DNA of 43,685 nt, taken from NCBI GenBank assembly GCA_002342805.1, contig DDQW01000049.1:1-43685 (forward strand), in the 5' to 3' direction. The first letter of the stretch is position 1, and every line of letters starts with the position of its first letter. Shown here piece after piece: positions 1 to 7,060 of the stretch. Below the pieces are notes generated by a model. That model was not told the origin of the DNA and made no database searches. It was given only the letters and a program-made list of their open reading frames with translations. The translations under genes and the position numbers were made by a program. Origin of the DNA: Clostridiales bacterium UBA2432. Lineage in GTDB: Bacteria > Bacillota > Clostridia > Lachnospirales > Vallitaleaceae.

Positions 1-339
1 TTCGCTAATCCATTTGACTCGGCTGTTAACCGGATGATGATCCGAAGTAAACATCCATCCACTTGTCGGAGCATATTCAATTGTAGTTCCAAGCAAGGAA
101 TCTCCCGCCAATTTTACTGAAAACCCATCTCGAGAATTTATCACAAGATCATAATCGTCATAAATCGGTTTTAAGGAATCGATCATCAAGTTTAGCTTTA
201 CAGGTTCACGTGTATCGTCAATGGACTGCCAAATCTCAATATCACCTTTGACTTCAAAAGGATCAATTATCGTTTCGTTTTGACAAGCTGAAAATAATAC
301 TCCGACTATGATTATAACAAGGACAATTTTATACTTCAT
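1..339 (-). CDS. Lipoprotein, 3'-truncated by the window edge
   Basis: Only the first 113 codons are inside the window; the gene continues beyond base 1. The ATG at 339 starts a typical lipoprotein signal: basic MKYK, a hydrophobic stretch, then LFSAC with the lipidated Cys at residue 19. The mature part contains a Gly-rich segment (GTTIEYAPTSGWMFTSDHHP) that resembles the C-terminal part of the sulfite-oxidase-like fold seen in the lipoprotein at 884-2431, but the match is too short to call a domain. It overlaps the end of the S-component gene by about 11 bases and is the fourth gene of the riboswitch-controlled unit starting at 2926. It is probably an outer-surface accessory of that unit. 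The function is unknown. Confidence 0.75.
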   Translation of the reverse strand, partial: MKYKIVLVIIIVGVLFSACQNETIIDPFEVKGDIEIWQSIDDTREPVKLNLMIDSLKPIYDDYDLVINSRDGFSVKLAGDSLLGTTIEYAPTSGWMFTSDHHPVNSRVKWISE

Positions 340-880
340 CACTAGTCACTACCCCCGTCTTCATAATACTTAAGTATAATCGATAAGCGATTATGCCTCC
401 AAGTCCTCCTGAAATAACCGCTCCTGAAAGACTTGTCAACATAGGAATCAATGGCAATCTAAAAAATACGATAATGGTCATATATGCACCTGCCATATTC
501 GCAAGTATTCCAGCCACAAAAAAATCTAAAGATGTTTTTAGTGGTCTTCTAAATATGAGTAAATATAAATCTACGACAATACCAGGCAAGGTATAAGTCA
601 CAATACTGAGCAGTCCATGACTCCCCATAAATCCGGTAACCATAACAATAATAGCTTGGGTGAAAGCCGTTATAGTAGCTGCGCCATTTTTTTTGACTAG
701 CCCTCTTGCCAATACAATCCAGAACATATATAATCCACCGGCAATAGCACCTCCGGGAATCCCCAGAGGTACGGTAATCATATGTGCTAGTGGAACAACA
801 ACTGGTTTAGCCGCAATACCTATAGATGCCAGTAAGGCCATCAAAATCAGTTCAAAGACCGTAAATCCTTTTAAGTTCAT
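329..880 (-). CDS. ECF-type transporter S component-like membrane protein
   Basis: A 183-residue integral membrane protein with about five to six hydrophobic segments and almost no soluble domain. Size, topology and the Gly/Pro-rich first loops (PLGIPGGAIAGGLYMFW) fit the substrate-binding S subunits of energy-coupling-factor vitamin/metal importers. The S subunit binds the substrate and needs separate A (ATPase) and T subunits, which are not in this window. It starts 3 bases after the preceding lipoprotein gene and overlaps the next one, so it belongs to the unit led by the FMN-binding lipoprotein. The Moco/Tuco riboswitch upstream suggests a substrate or function tied to tungsten/molybdenum enzymes; that link is inference. 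The substrate cannot be told from the sequence. Confidence 0.7.
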   Translation of the reverse strand: MNLKGFTVFELILMALLASIGIAAKPVVVPLAHMITVPLGIPGGAIAGGLYMFWIVLARGLVKKNGAATITAFTQAIIVMVTGFMGSHGLLSIVTYTLPGIVVDLYLLIFRRPLKTSLDFFVAGILANMAGAYMTIIVFFRLPLIPMLTSLSGAVISGGLGGIIAYRLYLSIMKTGVVTSDEV

Positions 881-883
881 CGA

Positions 884-2431
884 TTATTTCACCGTGATTT
901 TTGCGACATCTTTCACCCAAGTTGTTGCAAACTCCGTATTTTGAACCAGTTGTATTAAATTATCTTCTTCAGTCATCGGTTGGCCATTCTTCACAACCGC
1001 AAGAATGGTCTCATCATCCACTTGGTCTTTTGTTAATTCAACTTGATAGCCGTCTCCTGCTGTAACAACAATACTGTTAAAATCGTCAACTTTTAAGAAA
1101 TTCAGAATATCAAGCACACGATATCCTTGCCAATCTTCAGGTGTAATTTCATCATTTTTCTTTTTTTCAGTATGAACATCCACTAATGTGAGTTTTCTTT
1201 CCGCGCGCTCTTTATCAAAATCAAAAGATCCATCACTTAATCCATCTACGGTCACAACCCAGGCTAAACCACTCACCTCACTTGTTGATTCTTCAACAAC
1301 TTCTTCAACCGAATTTGGGCTAGCTTCTATTCTCAAGAGTTCTTTCACTTTCGACTTAGCCGGATTTTCGGTATTAAAAATCGCGGTAACGGTATTTGAA
1401 TCACTTAAGTATGCAATCCCCATAGCCAAGTCGTTGGCAGTCACTTCTTTTTCATAACCATCTGAAGCCTTTAGCACATAGGTATCCGCTTTCAAACCAG
1501 TGAATTCAACCAATTCTTTAAGGTTAACTCCGGTCTCTCCATCCACTGTTTCAACTGTTAACATCTCCATTGCACTACTGACAGATACAAACGTCACATC
1601 AGCAACACTTAGGGACATGATATATTTAACATTCATGCCTTTTGGCAAGTCCCTGCCGGTAAATAAAGGTGCATCCTCACCCGTGAATTTAATAAAGCCT
1701 TCATTAACAACATCAAAACTTTCTGTTTTTTCATAGCCATCATTTGCAATAAAGCTAACAGATTCGGAAGACATATTCACAAATTTATCAAAAAGATCTT
1801 TTAAATTAAATGCCATATCTTCACTATCATAATATGTATAAGGAATAGTTTCCAAACTAGCAATGGCCGTATCTATCATAACAATGGATTTGCTTGACTC
1901 TTTGCTTTCTTCTTTGACTATCTCTTGCGCTTGTCCAATCGTTACTTCAGCAAGATTCGAAACATAGTACATTGAACGCACATCATCAATGGCTACTCTA
2001 AGTGGAATTTTTTTCTCATCTAATTGATCACCATCAAAAATCCAAGCCAATATAATCTCTTTCTCTTGAATAATCTCTTGTGGCACATCAATAGCATAAC
2101 CATCTCCTGCCGTAAATCGAATCGACCCTAATGTTTGTTGGTCTAAACCATTGGCTGATAGTATATCTGACAATAAAACACCTGTAATATCATTACTTGT
2201 TTCTTCACCACTTGATGAAATATGTTTCACAGTTCGATCAACTGTAGGCATATTGTAAATATCATCAAAGTCGACTGCAAATTCTGCTAGGCCATTAAAT
2301 TTTAATTGCCCCTCATAGGTCAACGTTGTGGATTCTTTGCTTTCTAGTTCCATCTGTTGGTCATTTGAACATCCTGCAAATACCAATACAAATACGACGA
2401 ACATGATTCCAATAATTTTCCTTTTGTTCAT
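884..2431 (-). CDS. Lipoprotein with three degenerate sulfite-oxidase-like molybdopterin-fold domains
   Basis: 515 residues. The signal ends in VFAGC with the lipidated Cys at residue 21. Three tandem units of roughly 120-160 residues follow (about 45-165, 185-370 and 390-515). Each carries the DGY signature (TAGDGYAID, IANDGYEKT with ASDGYEKE, TAGDGYQVE) and an ending like the oxidoreductase molybdopterin-binding fold (PF00174-like; e.g. RSMYYVSNLAEVTI, TTWVKDVAKITV). The mature chain lacks the cysteine that coordinates Mo in true sulfite oxidases, so these are probably structural or ligand-binding domains rather than enzymes. It lies 3 bases after the FMN-binding lipoprotein gene and just before the S component. 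A role as a surface binding or redox scaffold is inference. Confidence is high for the lipoprotein and moderate for the fold. Confidence 0.75.
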   Translation of the reverse strand: MNKRKIIGIMFVVFVLVFAGCSNDQQMELESKESTTLTYEGQLKFNGLAEFAVDFDDIYNMPTVDRTVKHISSSGEETSNDITGVLLSDILSANGLDQQTLGSIRFTAGDGYAIDVPQEIIQEKEIILAWIFDGDQLDEKKIPLRVAIDDVRSMYYVSNLAEVTIGQAQEIVKEESKESSKSIVMIDTAIASLETIPYTYYDSEDMAFNLKDLFDKFVNMSSESVSFIANDGYEKTESFDVVNEGFIKFTGEDAPLFTGRDLPKGMNVKYIMSLSVADVTFVSVSSAMEMLTVETVDGETGVNLKELVEFTGLKADTYVLKASDGYEKEVTANDLAMGIAYLSDSNTVTAIFNTENPAKSKVKELLRIEASPNSVEEVVEESTSEVSGLAWVVTVDGLSDGSFDFDKERAERKLTLVDVHTEKKKNDEITPEDWQGYRVLDILNFLKVDDFNSIVVTAGDGYQVELTKDQVDDETILAVVKNGQPMTEEDNLIQLVQNTEFATTWVKDVAKITVK

Positions 2432-2434
2432 AAT

Positions 2435-2926
2435 CTACCCTCCTATTACTTCTAACGTTTTGTTTACTGCATCCATTACTGCTTGGCTGGAAATACTTGC
2501 GCCTGTTACTGCCACCACTTCGTTTTCTTGCTCTTTGTGATATTTTGTTAACATAAGCTTGTCATATCCTGATATCTGAAAACGTTCAAGAAACCACGGT
2601 TCTACAATGTAATGTCCATAATCCTTAGATTCATTTTCATAGATAATATCGATATCTTTGATATTTTTACTTGCCAATGTAACATTTATGTAAATCATCT
2701 CTTCATAGCCCATAACTTTTGAGACGACACTATATGTCCCGTCTTTTAAGTCATAGACCCTTAAGATGTTATCACCTTCTTTTTCTTTGATTCTCTCTAA
2801 TTCATGGTCCATGTTCTCAATATATGCATTAACTGTTTCGTTCTGAAAATCTTCTCCTTTTTTTATACAGCTTGATGTAATACATATGATAATAACAAGT
2901 ATTCCAATCAAAACTCGACCTTTCAA
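2435..2926 (-). CDS. FMN-binding domain lipoprotein
   Basis: 163 residues. The signal ends in ITSSC with the lipidated Cys at residue 20, so the domain is displayed outside the membrane. The C-terminal half is an FMN_bind domain like that of RnfG/NqrC. The motif VTGASISSQAV near residue 140 matches the S/T-G-A-T/S-x-S/T flavinylation site, where FMN is joined covalently by the ApbE transferase. No apbE gene is in the window. It is the first gene after the riboswitch and terminator at 2944-3080, with an AAGGAGGGG ribosome binding site. Likely role: extracytosolic one-electron carrier for the module encoded downstream. The family is well supported; the electron partner is unknown. Confidence 0.85.
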   Translation of the reverse strand: MKGRVLIGILVIIICITSSCIKKGEDFQNETVNAYIENMDHELERIKEKEGDNILRVYDLKDGTYSVVSKVMGYEEMIYINVTLASKNIKDIDIIYENESKDYGHYIVEPWFLERFQISGYDKLMLTKYHKEQENEVVAVTGASISSQAVMDAVNKTLEVIGG

Positions 2927-2943
2927 ACAAACCCCTCCTTATT

Positions 2944-2975
2944 AAAAAAGAGCACTTCAGACATAGAAGTACCCT
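2944..2975 (-). terminator. Intrinsic terminator of the riboswitch leader
   Basis: On the minus strand an approximately 10-bp stem (bases 2966-2975 with 2949-2958, two G-U pairs, 7-base loop) is followed by six U and then the AAGGAGGGG ribosome binding site of the FMN-lipoprotein gene. It sits directly 3' of the Moco/Tuco aptamer, so it is the probable expression platform, with ligand binding deciding read-through. Confidence 0.7.
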
Positions 2976-2984
2976 TAAAAAAAG

Positions 2985-3080
2985 TCTTCCTTTCCAAACA
3001 CGGGAGGCTAACCGATTTCTCCGTTAACCCAGGTCATAAATCCTTAGTTGCCCTTAGGATTTATGACTCGGAATCACACT
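2985..3080 (-). ncRNA. Moco/Tuco (molybdenum/tungsten cofactor) riboswitch, copy 1
   Basis: On the minus strand the RNA has the conserved blocks of the Moco RNA family in order: CCGAG (3071-3067), a 10-bp hairpin right after it, the central AACGGAGAAATCGGTT arm, GCCTCCC (3008-3002) and TTTGGAAAGG. The same blocks occur again at 6148-6242 before the AOR gene. It lies between the ThiF/MoeB gene and the FMN-lipoprotein gene and is followed by a terminator. A TATAAT overlaps the ThiF stop codon (3094-3089) but lacks a clear -35, so the leader may be fed by read-through, by a weak promoter, or both. Tungsten cofactor is the likelier ligand because the locus encodes an AOR. Confidence 0.8.
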
Positions 3081-3089
3081 ATTTAGTTA

Positions 3090-3761
3090 TTATAAGTTCA
3101 TTGTATGAAATTCATTTTGTAATAAATCGACATAGAGTAGTTTCCTTCTTAATATCTCCCCTTTGTTCAATAATACCTTTAATCCTTCCGATACTTGTAT
3201 TGAAGCGATTGTTGAGGGTGTAAAGGATGGATTCCCTATTTTTTTCTCAACTCCCTCTCCTTGGCGACTTCCATATATTAAATCCAAGGTCTTATCACCA
3301 GGAAAAATAACCGATACTTGGCCATACCATCCTGCAATAGCCCCATGAACAAATGGTATCCCTAAAGCTTGACAAGCCTCCTGCAACAGGAATCTAGTTG
3401 TTATGGAGTCTAGCGCATCCATCACAAGATCGTGACCTTCTAGAAGCCTCTGCGCATTATCTTCATTTAAATATTCATCAATATAAGACACATTAACCTC
3501 TGAATTTACTATAGTCATTCGCTCTTTCGCACTATTGACTTTGGATTGGCCAATATTTGCCTCTGTTGAAAGTATTTGACGATTTAAGTTGCTTACATTA
3601 AATACATCACCATCAATCATAGTAATATGACCAATCCCTACCCTAGCCATCATTTCAAGAATATAGCCACCTAAACCACCGCATCCGATAATACAGACCT
3701 TTGCTTTGCCAAGTCTTTGCATTTCTTCCTCAGTGAAAATACCATTTTTGTCATATCGCAT
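3090..3761 (-). CDS. ThiF/MoeB-family E1-like adenylyltransferase
   Basis: About 223 residues. The N-terminal Rossmann motif (IIGCGGLGGYILEMMARVG), the acidic DGDVFNVSNLNRQ segment and DALDSITTR are hallmarks of the HesA/MoeB/ThiF family. These enzymes adenylate the C-terminal glycine of MoaD or ThiS so that it can receive sulfur for pterin cofactor synthesis. It lacks the paired CxxC zinc site of E. coli MoeB and is shorter, as in other compact family members. Two ATGs are adjacent (3764 and 3761). The second lies 6 bases after AGGAGG, a better distance, and overlaps the MoaD stop codon as TGATG. The partner is almost certainly the GGG-ending MoaD protein just upstream. Confidence 0.88.
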   Translation of the reverse strand: MRYDKNGIFTEEEMQRLGKAKVCIIGCGGLGGYILEMMARVGIGHITMIDGDVFNVSNLNRQILSTEANIGQSKVNSAKERMTIVNSEVNVSYIDEYLNEDNAQRLLEGHDLVMDALDSITTRFLLQEACQALGIPFVHGAIAGWYGQVSVIFPGDKTLDLIYGSRQGEGVEKKIGNPSFTPSTIASIQVSEGLKVLLNKGEILRRKLLYVDLLQNEFHTMNL

Positions 3762-3985
3762 CATCCACCTCCTACCGGAGGAAATAGGGCTAAAACATCG
3801 CCTTCATTTAATTGAATACTTTCCATCAAACGTCGGCCATTGACCATGATTATAGAGACATCCTCAACCGGAATTGACATTAGCTTAATAACATCTAATG
3901 GTATGGCATTTTCTGAAACTTCGATTTCACTTATGTTTTCACCATAGTCTCTCAAGGTTGCAAATAACTTCACTGTGATTTTCAT
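3761..3985 (-). CDS. MoaD/ThiS-like sulfur carrier protein
   Basis: 74 residues with the beta-grasp pattern of MoaD: MKITVKLFATLRD at the start and FPPVGGG at the very C-terminus. The terminal glycine is adenylated by an E1-like enzyme and thiocarboxylated, then donates sulfur to the dithiolene of molybdopterin. The start overlaps the stop codon of the preceding MoaD-like gene (ATGA), and its own stop overlaps the ThiF start, so the three genes are translationally coupled. The GGA-GGT-GGA codons for the terminal glycines also form the ribosome binding site of the ThiF gene. A role in making the AOR pterin cofactor is inferred from the operon. Confidence 0.85.
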   Translation of the reverse strand: MKITVKLFATLRDYGENISEIEVSENAIPLDVIKLMSIPVEDVSIIMVNGRRLMESIQLNEGDVLALFPPVGGG

Positions 3986-4335
3986 GGCTTCTCACCTTCT
4001 TGTTGAGTATCTTCTCGCTTGATTTTAAAATTTGCTGTATTACCTTGATTCTTACCATAAAATCCCAATGCAATCCTATATGGTCCCGGACAGCCTGGTG
4101 GTAAGAAAGCCATTCGATCGCTCGGGTTAATGACATAATTAATATCTTGGACAAACCCGTTTACAAAGATGACTTCGATATCTTCTCGTTTTATTCCCAA
4201 TTCTCTAGAGAGCTCAAGGCCGGTTAATGGACCGTCAATGTCATAGAATATTGGCATGGTTCCAAACTTTTTCCTGAGAAAAGCATCCAATTGTAAAAAA
4301 CCTCTAATTTCTATCGTTTTCTTTTCTTCAGCCAT
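3982..4335 (-). CDS. MoaD/ThiS-like beta-grasp protein without a terminal diglycine
   Basis: 117 residues. The start chosen is the ATG at 4335 (MAEEKKTIEIRG), four bases after the AOR stop and preceded by AAGGA; a longer reading frame into AOR has no ribosome binding site. The centre looks like a MoaD-type beta-grasp fold (IFVNGFVQDINYVINPSDRM followed by AFLPPGCPGPY), but where MoaD ends in Gly-Gly this chain continues for about 30 residues to a charged tail. It therefore probably cannot be activated at its C-terminus in the standard way. Position directly after AOR, as seen in other AOR loci, suggests an accessory or insertion role for the W-pterin site. That role is inference. Confidence 0.7.
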   Translation of the reverse strand: MAEEKKTIEIRGFLQLDAFLRKKFGTMPIFYDIDGPLTGLELSRELGIKREDIEVIFVNGFVQDINYVINPSDRMAFLPPGCPGPYRIALGFYGKNQGNTANFKIKREDTQQEGEKP

Positions 4336-4339
4336 TTCC

Positions 4340-6079
4340 TTAAAAATTCCAAACTTGGTCAATCTCTTCCGGAGTAAAGTCCCATACTTCATTGTGAGGT
4401 GGTAATGGTTCATACTCCATGAATTCAGGGAGTCGATCATCTTGATTTGTAAATCCTGCACGCGTATTGAAGTCCTTTTCTACTTTAAGTACTGATTTTC
4501 CTAATTCATCCAAATCATCAGACGTCAATTCCAATCCATATTGTGCATTAATCATGTCAATCAAGGCTTGATAACCACCAGGATTATCTGCAATACCGAA
4601 ATAAACGAATAAGCACATTCCTGAACTGTCAATAGCCGCGGTCCCTATTTGCATCGCTCTTGCATACTCTATCTGACCGTCTTTTTTCAGCGGATCAATA
4701 TCTGCACCAACTTTAAGTATATTACCGGAAACACAATAGCCCGCTGTATGATCAGCCCCCATTGTTGTCGTTGCATACGTTAAACCCATGCCTTTAACAG
4801 AACGAGGATCATACGCCGGAATAGCTTGATCTTTAACAACCGGTACTCTAAACATACCGCAGACCTTACCAACTACCGTTGTTCCACTAGCAATAATTCG
4901 AGCAAGAGGAGTTGGTTTTGCCATATCCTTAACAATTTGAAGAACCATGTCTCCATCTCCCCAAGGAATCAATCCACCATCCATTGCCGTTGCCACTGCA
5001 ACAGCTGTCTCAATACTATCGACACCAATATCATCCATCGCTCTATCAATGTAAGCAATAATATCTAGGTCTTTAATACCGCCATCAGCACCTAATCCCC
5101 AAATCGTTTCATATTCAAATCCACTGGTCACATATTTCCCCTGCTTGTCGGAATACCACTGTGAACATCGAATGACGCAACCTTTATGGCAACCGTGAGA
5201 GACTTTACCTTCACCACCACGTTCTGTAATCGTTGCATTCAGCGTTTCTCCGGAAATATTATCATTATGTTCAATTCGCCCTCCAGTGAAGTTATTGGCT
5301 GGCAATCCTCCTGCTTCGTTCAAGATATTCATCAATACGTCCGTACCATAGGCCGCTAAACCTTGTCCGGAAACCGGATGATCCATCAACGCTTTTGCAA
5401 ACACTTTTGCTGCAGCTTTGAATTTTTCAGGGTCCGCAATCGGCACTGGCTCAGCACCTTCTGGATCAATCACAATTCCTTTGACTCTTTTTGATCCTAG
5501 AACTGCTCCTAATCCACCACGTCCGGCACTTCTAATATTGCCATCGGGATCTTTGAATGAAATATTGGCTGAAGCAAGTTTATATTCACCTGCTGGTCCG
5601 GCCAAAGCCATTCCCACTTTGTCGCCATACTTTTCACCTAGTATTTTAATTGCATCATAATTACCGCAGCCACCAAGAATCTCTTGGGGAGCTTCATCTA
5701 TGGATACTCCATCTACCGTCACTTTGATAATATAAAACTTGTCTTCTTTTGGTACACCTTCAATCACAATTGCCTTAATACCCATTTTGGCAAGCATTTG
5801 TGAAGATGATCCACCTGTATTCGATTCTTTAATTGTGCCTGTCAAAGGACTCTTCGCACCTACTGAAAGTCTCCCTGAATTTGCCGCTGACGTACCACTT
5901 AAAAGTCCTGGCGCAATAATCAGCTTATTGTTTTTTCCTAAGGGATGACAAGTTGGATTGACTTCATCATTCACAAAATTGGACGTTAAGGCTCTACCGC
6001 CTAGTCCCACGTACTTTTCCGGTACTGATCCGACAGTTGCCTCAAGTGTTTCCATGTTAACACGAATAAATTTGTTCAT
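4340..6079 (-). CDS. Tungsten-type aldehyde:ferredoxin oxidoreductase (AOR family)
   Basis: 579 residues, close to the roughly 600 of Pyrococcus AOR. Enzymes of this family oxidise aldehydes to acids (or the reverse) with ferredoxin, using a bis-pterin tungsten site and one [4Fe-4S] cluster. Visible features are the N-terminal domain with YVGLGGRALTSNF and GRLSVGAKSPLTGTIKESN, the cluster motif CHKGCVIRC with the distal Cys in DSSGMCLF, the pterin-site DDIGVDSIET segment, and MGADHTAGY. The start at 6079 (MNKFIRVN) follows AAGGAGGTA by 8 bases; upstream in-frame codons fall within the riboswitch leader. It heads the unit AOR-MoaD-MoaD-ThiF. The substrate is unknown. Confidence 0.93.
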   Translation of the reverse strand: MNKFIRVNMETLEATVGSVPEKYVGLGGRALTSNFVNDEVNPTCHPLGKNNKLIIAPGLLSGTSAANSGRLSVGAKSPLTGTIKESNTGGSSSQMLAKMGIKAIVIEGVPKEDKFYIIKVTVDGVSIDEAPQEILGGCGNYDAIKILGEKYGDKVGMALAGPAGEYKLASANISFKDPDGNIRSAGRGGLGAVLGSKRVKGIVIDPEGAEPVPIADPEKFKAAAKVFAKALMDHPVSGQGLAAYGTDVLMNILNEAGGLPANNFTGGRIEHNDNISGETLNATITERGGEGKVSHGCHKGCVIRCSQWYSDKQGKYVTSGFEYETIWGLGADGGIKDLDIIAYIDRAMDDIGVDSIETAVAVATAMDGGLIPWGDGDMVLQIVKDMAKPTPLARIIASGTTVVGKVCGMFRVPVVKDQAIPAYDPRSVKGMGLTYATTTMGADHTAGYCVSGNILKVGADIDPLKKDGQIEYARAMQIGTAAIDSSGMCLFVYFGIADNPGGYQALIDMINAQYGLELTSDDLDELGKSVLKVEKDFNTRAGFTNQDDRLPEFMEYEPLPPHNEVWDFTPEEIDQVWNF

Positions 6080-6147
6080 AAAAAATACCTCCTTCATTAT
6101 AAAAAGACAGCCGAATAAACGACATTGAAAATACAACACCGTCAATC

Positions 6148-6242
6148 AAACCCTTTCCAAATTCGGGAGGCAATTCGATTTCTCTATTACCCATCGGATA
6201 GTGCTCATAGCATCGCCTTAGATACACTAACTCGGATTTGTT
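6148..6242 (-). ncRNA. Moco/Tuco riboswitch, copy 2, in the AOR leader
   Basis: On the minus strand: CCGAG (6235-6231), an imperfect hairpin, GGGTAATAGAGAAATCGAATT, GCCTCCC (6171-6165) and TTTGGAAAGGG (6161-6151), the same block order as the copy at 2985-3080. It begins shortly after a good promoter (6254-6282) and ends about 70 bases before the AOR start. Between aptamer and gene lies an imperfect hairpin (around 6104-6138) and a TTTTTAT run, a possible terminator. Whether it senses Moco or Tuco cannot be decided from sequence; AOR downstream favours Tuco. Confidence 0.8.
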
Positions 6243-6253
6243 CACTTAATTTA

Positions 6254-6282
6254 ATTATAACATTTACATTTTATAAATTCAA
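6254..6282 (-). promoter_or_regulatory. Sigma-A type promoter of the AOR unit
   Basis: TTGAAT (6282-6277), a 17-base spacer and TATAAT (6259-6254) on the minus strand. Transcription would start around 6247, just before the riboswitch aptamer. Confidence 0.75.
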
Positions 6283-6335
6283 TTAATTAAAGGAAAAGTA
6301 TAGAAAATTTTGAAAATAAACACATTAAAAAAATA

Positions 6336-6770
6336 TTATCTATTAAGAGGGAGTACAACATAGGTATAAACAATACATCCGACACAAAAATCAAAAGCCG
6401 CTTCTAGGAATGCAAAAAACATAAGTACAGATGCAACCACTAAACTGGCCAATGGGTTAATAAAATATAGGCCAATACTTGCTGTAGCAAATAAAAATCC
6501 TACACGAGAAGCAAAAAGCTTAGGAGCTTTGTCAATCATAAAGGGTTTTAAATCAAGTATTTGATTAAGTTTCTTGGCAACATAACTATAGGGGCTAGAT
6601 TTAATCGAAGTAAATCCTCGAATAAAAAAGTCTGCAAATAAGATCACCATAATCCAAAGGCTCCCTGTCAAAACATAGAGCAAAACACTAAGGACAACCA
6701 ATAGTCCATTAATTCTAACCACATTTTTATTTATTTTTTCAGCAGATATAGGGCAAATCAAACTGTTCAT
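6336..6770 (-). CDS. DUF4395 family membrane protein
   Basis: 144 residues with about four hydrophobic segments. It has the conserved N-terminal CPIS (residues 6-9), a KSSPYS segment after the second helix, and the C-terminal FCVGCIVYTY motif typical of DUF4395. Members are found in many bacteria, often near thioredoxin or rhodanese-type sulfur genes, and the conserved Cys residues suggest a thiol function, but no biochemical role is established. It is a single gene with an AAGGAGG ribosome binding site and its own promoter at 6823-6851. No sulfur-handling gene is adjacent apart from the pterin locus downstream. Confidence 0.82.
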   Translation of the reverse strand: MNSLICPISAEKINKNVVRINGLLVVLSVLLYVLTGSLWIMVILFADFFIRGFTSIKSSPYSYVAKKLNQILDLKPFMIDKAPKLFASRVGFLFATASIGLYFINPLASLVVASVLMFFAFLEAAFDFCVGCIVYTYVVLPLNR

Positions 6771-6822
6771 ATATAAACCTCCTTAAAGGGTTATTGAAAT
6801 CCATTCTCAATTATCTTTTTTA

Positions 6823-6851
6823 ATTGTATCACACCATTTCTTTTCAGTCAA
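6823..6851 (-). promoter_or_regulatory. Promoter of the DUF4395 gene
   Basis: TTGACT (6851-6846), a 17-base spacer and TACAAT (6828-6823) on the minus strand. An imperfect inverted repeat, TTGAGAAT-GG-ATTTCAA, lies just downstream of the -10 and could bind a Fur/PerR-like repressor, but it is not close enough to a consensus to call. Confidence 0.7.
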
Positions 6852-6890
6852 CACATATATGTTTTATATGTTTAACCCTTTCTTCAGAGG

Positions 6891-7021
6891 TCATACATAT
6901 AAAGGCCGCGAATGTATCTTGAAGTGTTCCCATTCCTTCTTAATAACACGAACCCATATCTCATTTTTTCGAAACATCGGCGGTGTAAAGGGTGGATTAT
7001 AAAATCCTACTATTATATCAC
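6891..7021 (-). pseudogene. 3' remnant of a SOUL heme-binding protein gene
   Basis: An open frame on the minus strand encodes FYNPPFTPPMFRKNEIWVRV followed by a short tail and stop (TGA at 6893-6891). This matches the last 20 or so residues of the intact SOUL protein at 9036-9545 (FYNAPFTPPMFRRNEIWVRI). Upstream of about 7021 the similarity stops and there is no start codon or ribosome binding site. It is the fossil of a second SOUL gene, in the same orientation as the intact copy, with the ABC-F gene between them. Confidence 0.8.
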
Positions 7022-7022
7022 G

Positions 7023-7038
7023 AATACTTATAAGTATT
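7023..7038. promoter_or_regulatory. Perfect 16-bp palindrome upstream of the ABC-F gene
   Basis: AATACTTATAAGTATT reads the same on both strands. It lies at the broken end of the SOUL remnant and about 25 bases before the -35 of the ABC-F promoter. It could be an operator; no GC-rich stem or U-run makes it a terminator. Confidence 0.4.
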
Positions 7039-7060
7039 TTATTCTATTTATAATTATCGA

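Noticed and set aside
2578..2590. CcpA (cre)-like sequence TGAAAACGTTCA
   Set aside because: It is inside the FMN-lipoprotein coding region, far from a promoter, and no other support for carbon control is seen there.
6080..6145. N-terminal extension of AOR by 22 codons
   Set aside because: The added part falls in the leader hairpin region; AAGGAGGTA is correctly spaced for the ATG at 6079, and family N-termini match MNKFIRVN.
6161..6171. Repeated CGGGAGGC blocks at 3001-3008 and 6164-6171 as a dispersed DNA repeat
   Set aside because: The shared sequence follows the riboswitch conserved core and not a mobile repeat.
6057..6245. A 62-codon open frame on the minus strand before AOR
   Set aside because: It lies entirely over the riboswitch leader and the AOR start, encodes the riboswitch blocks in another frame and has no ribosome binding site.
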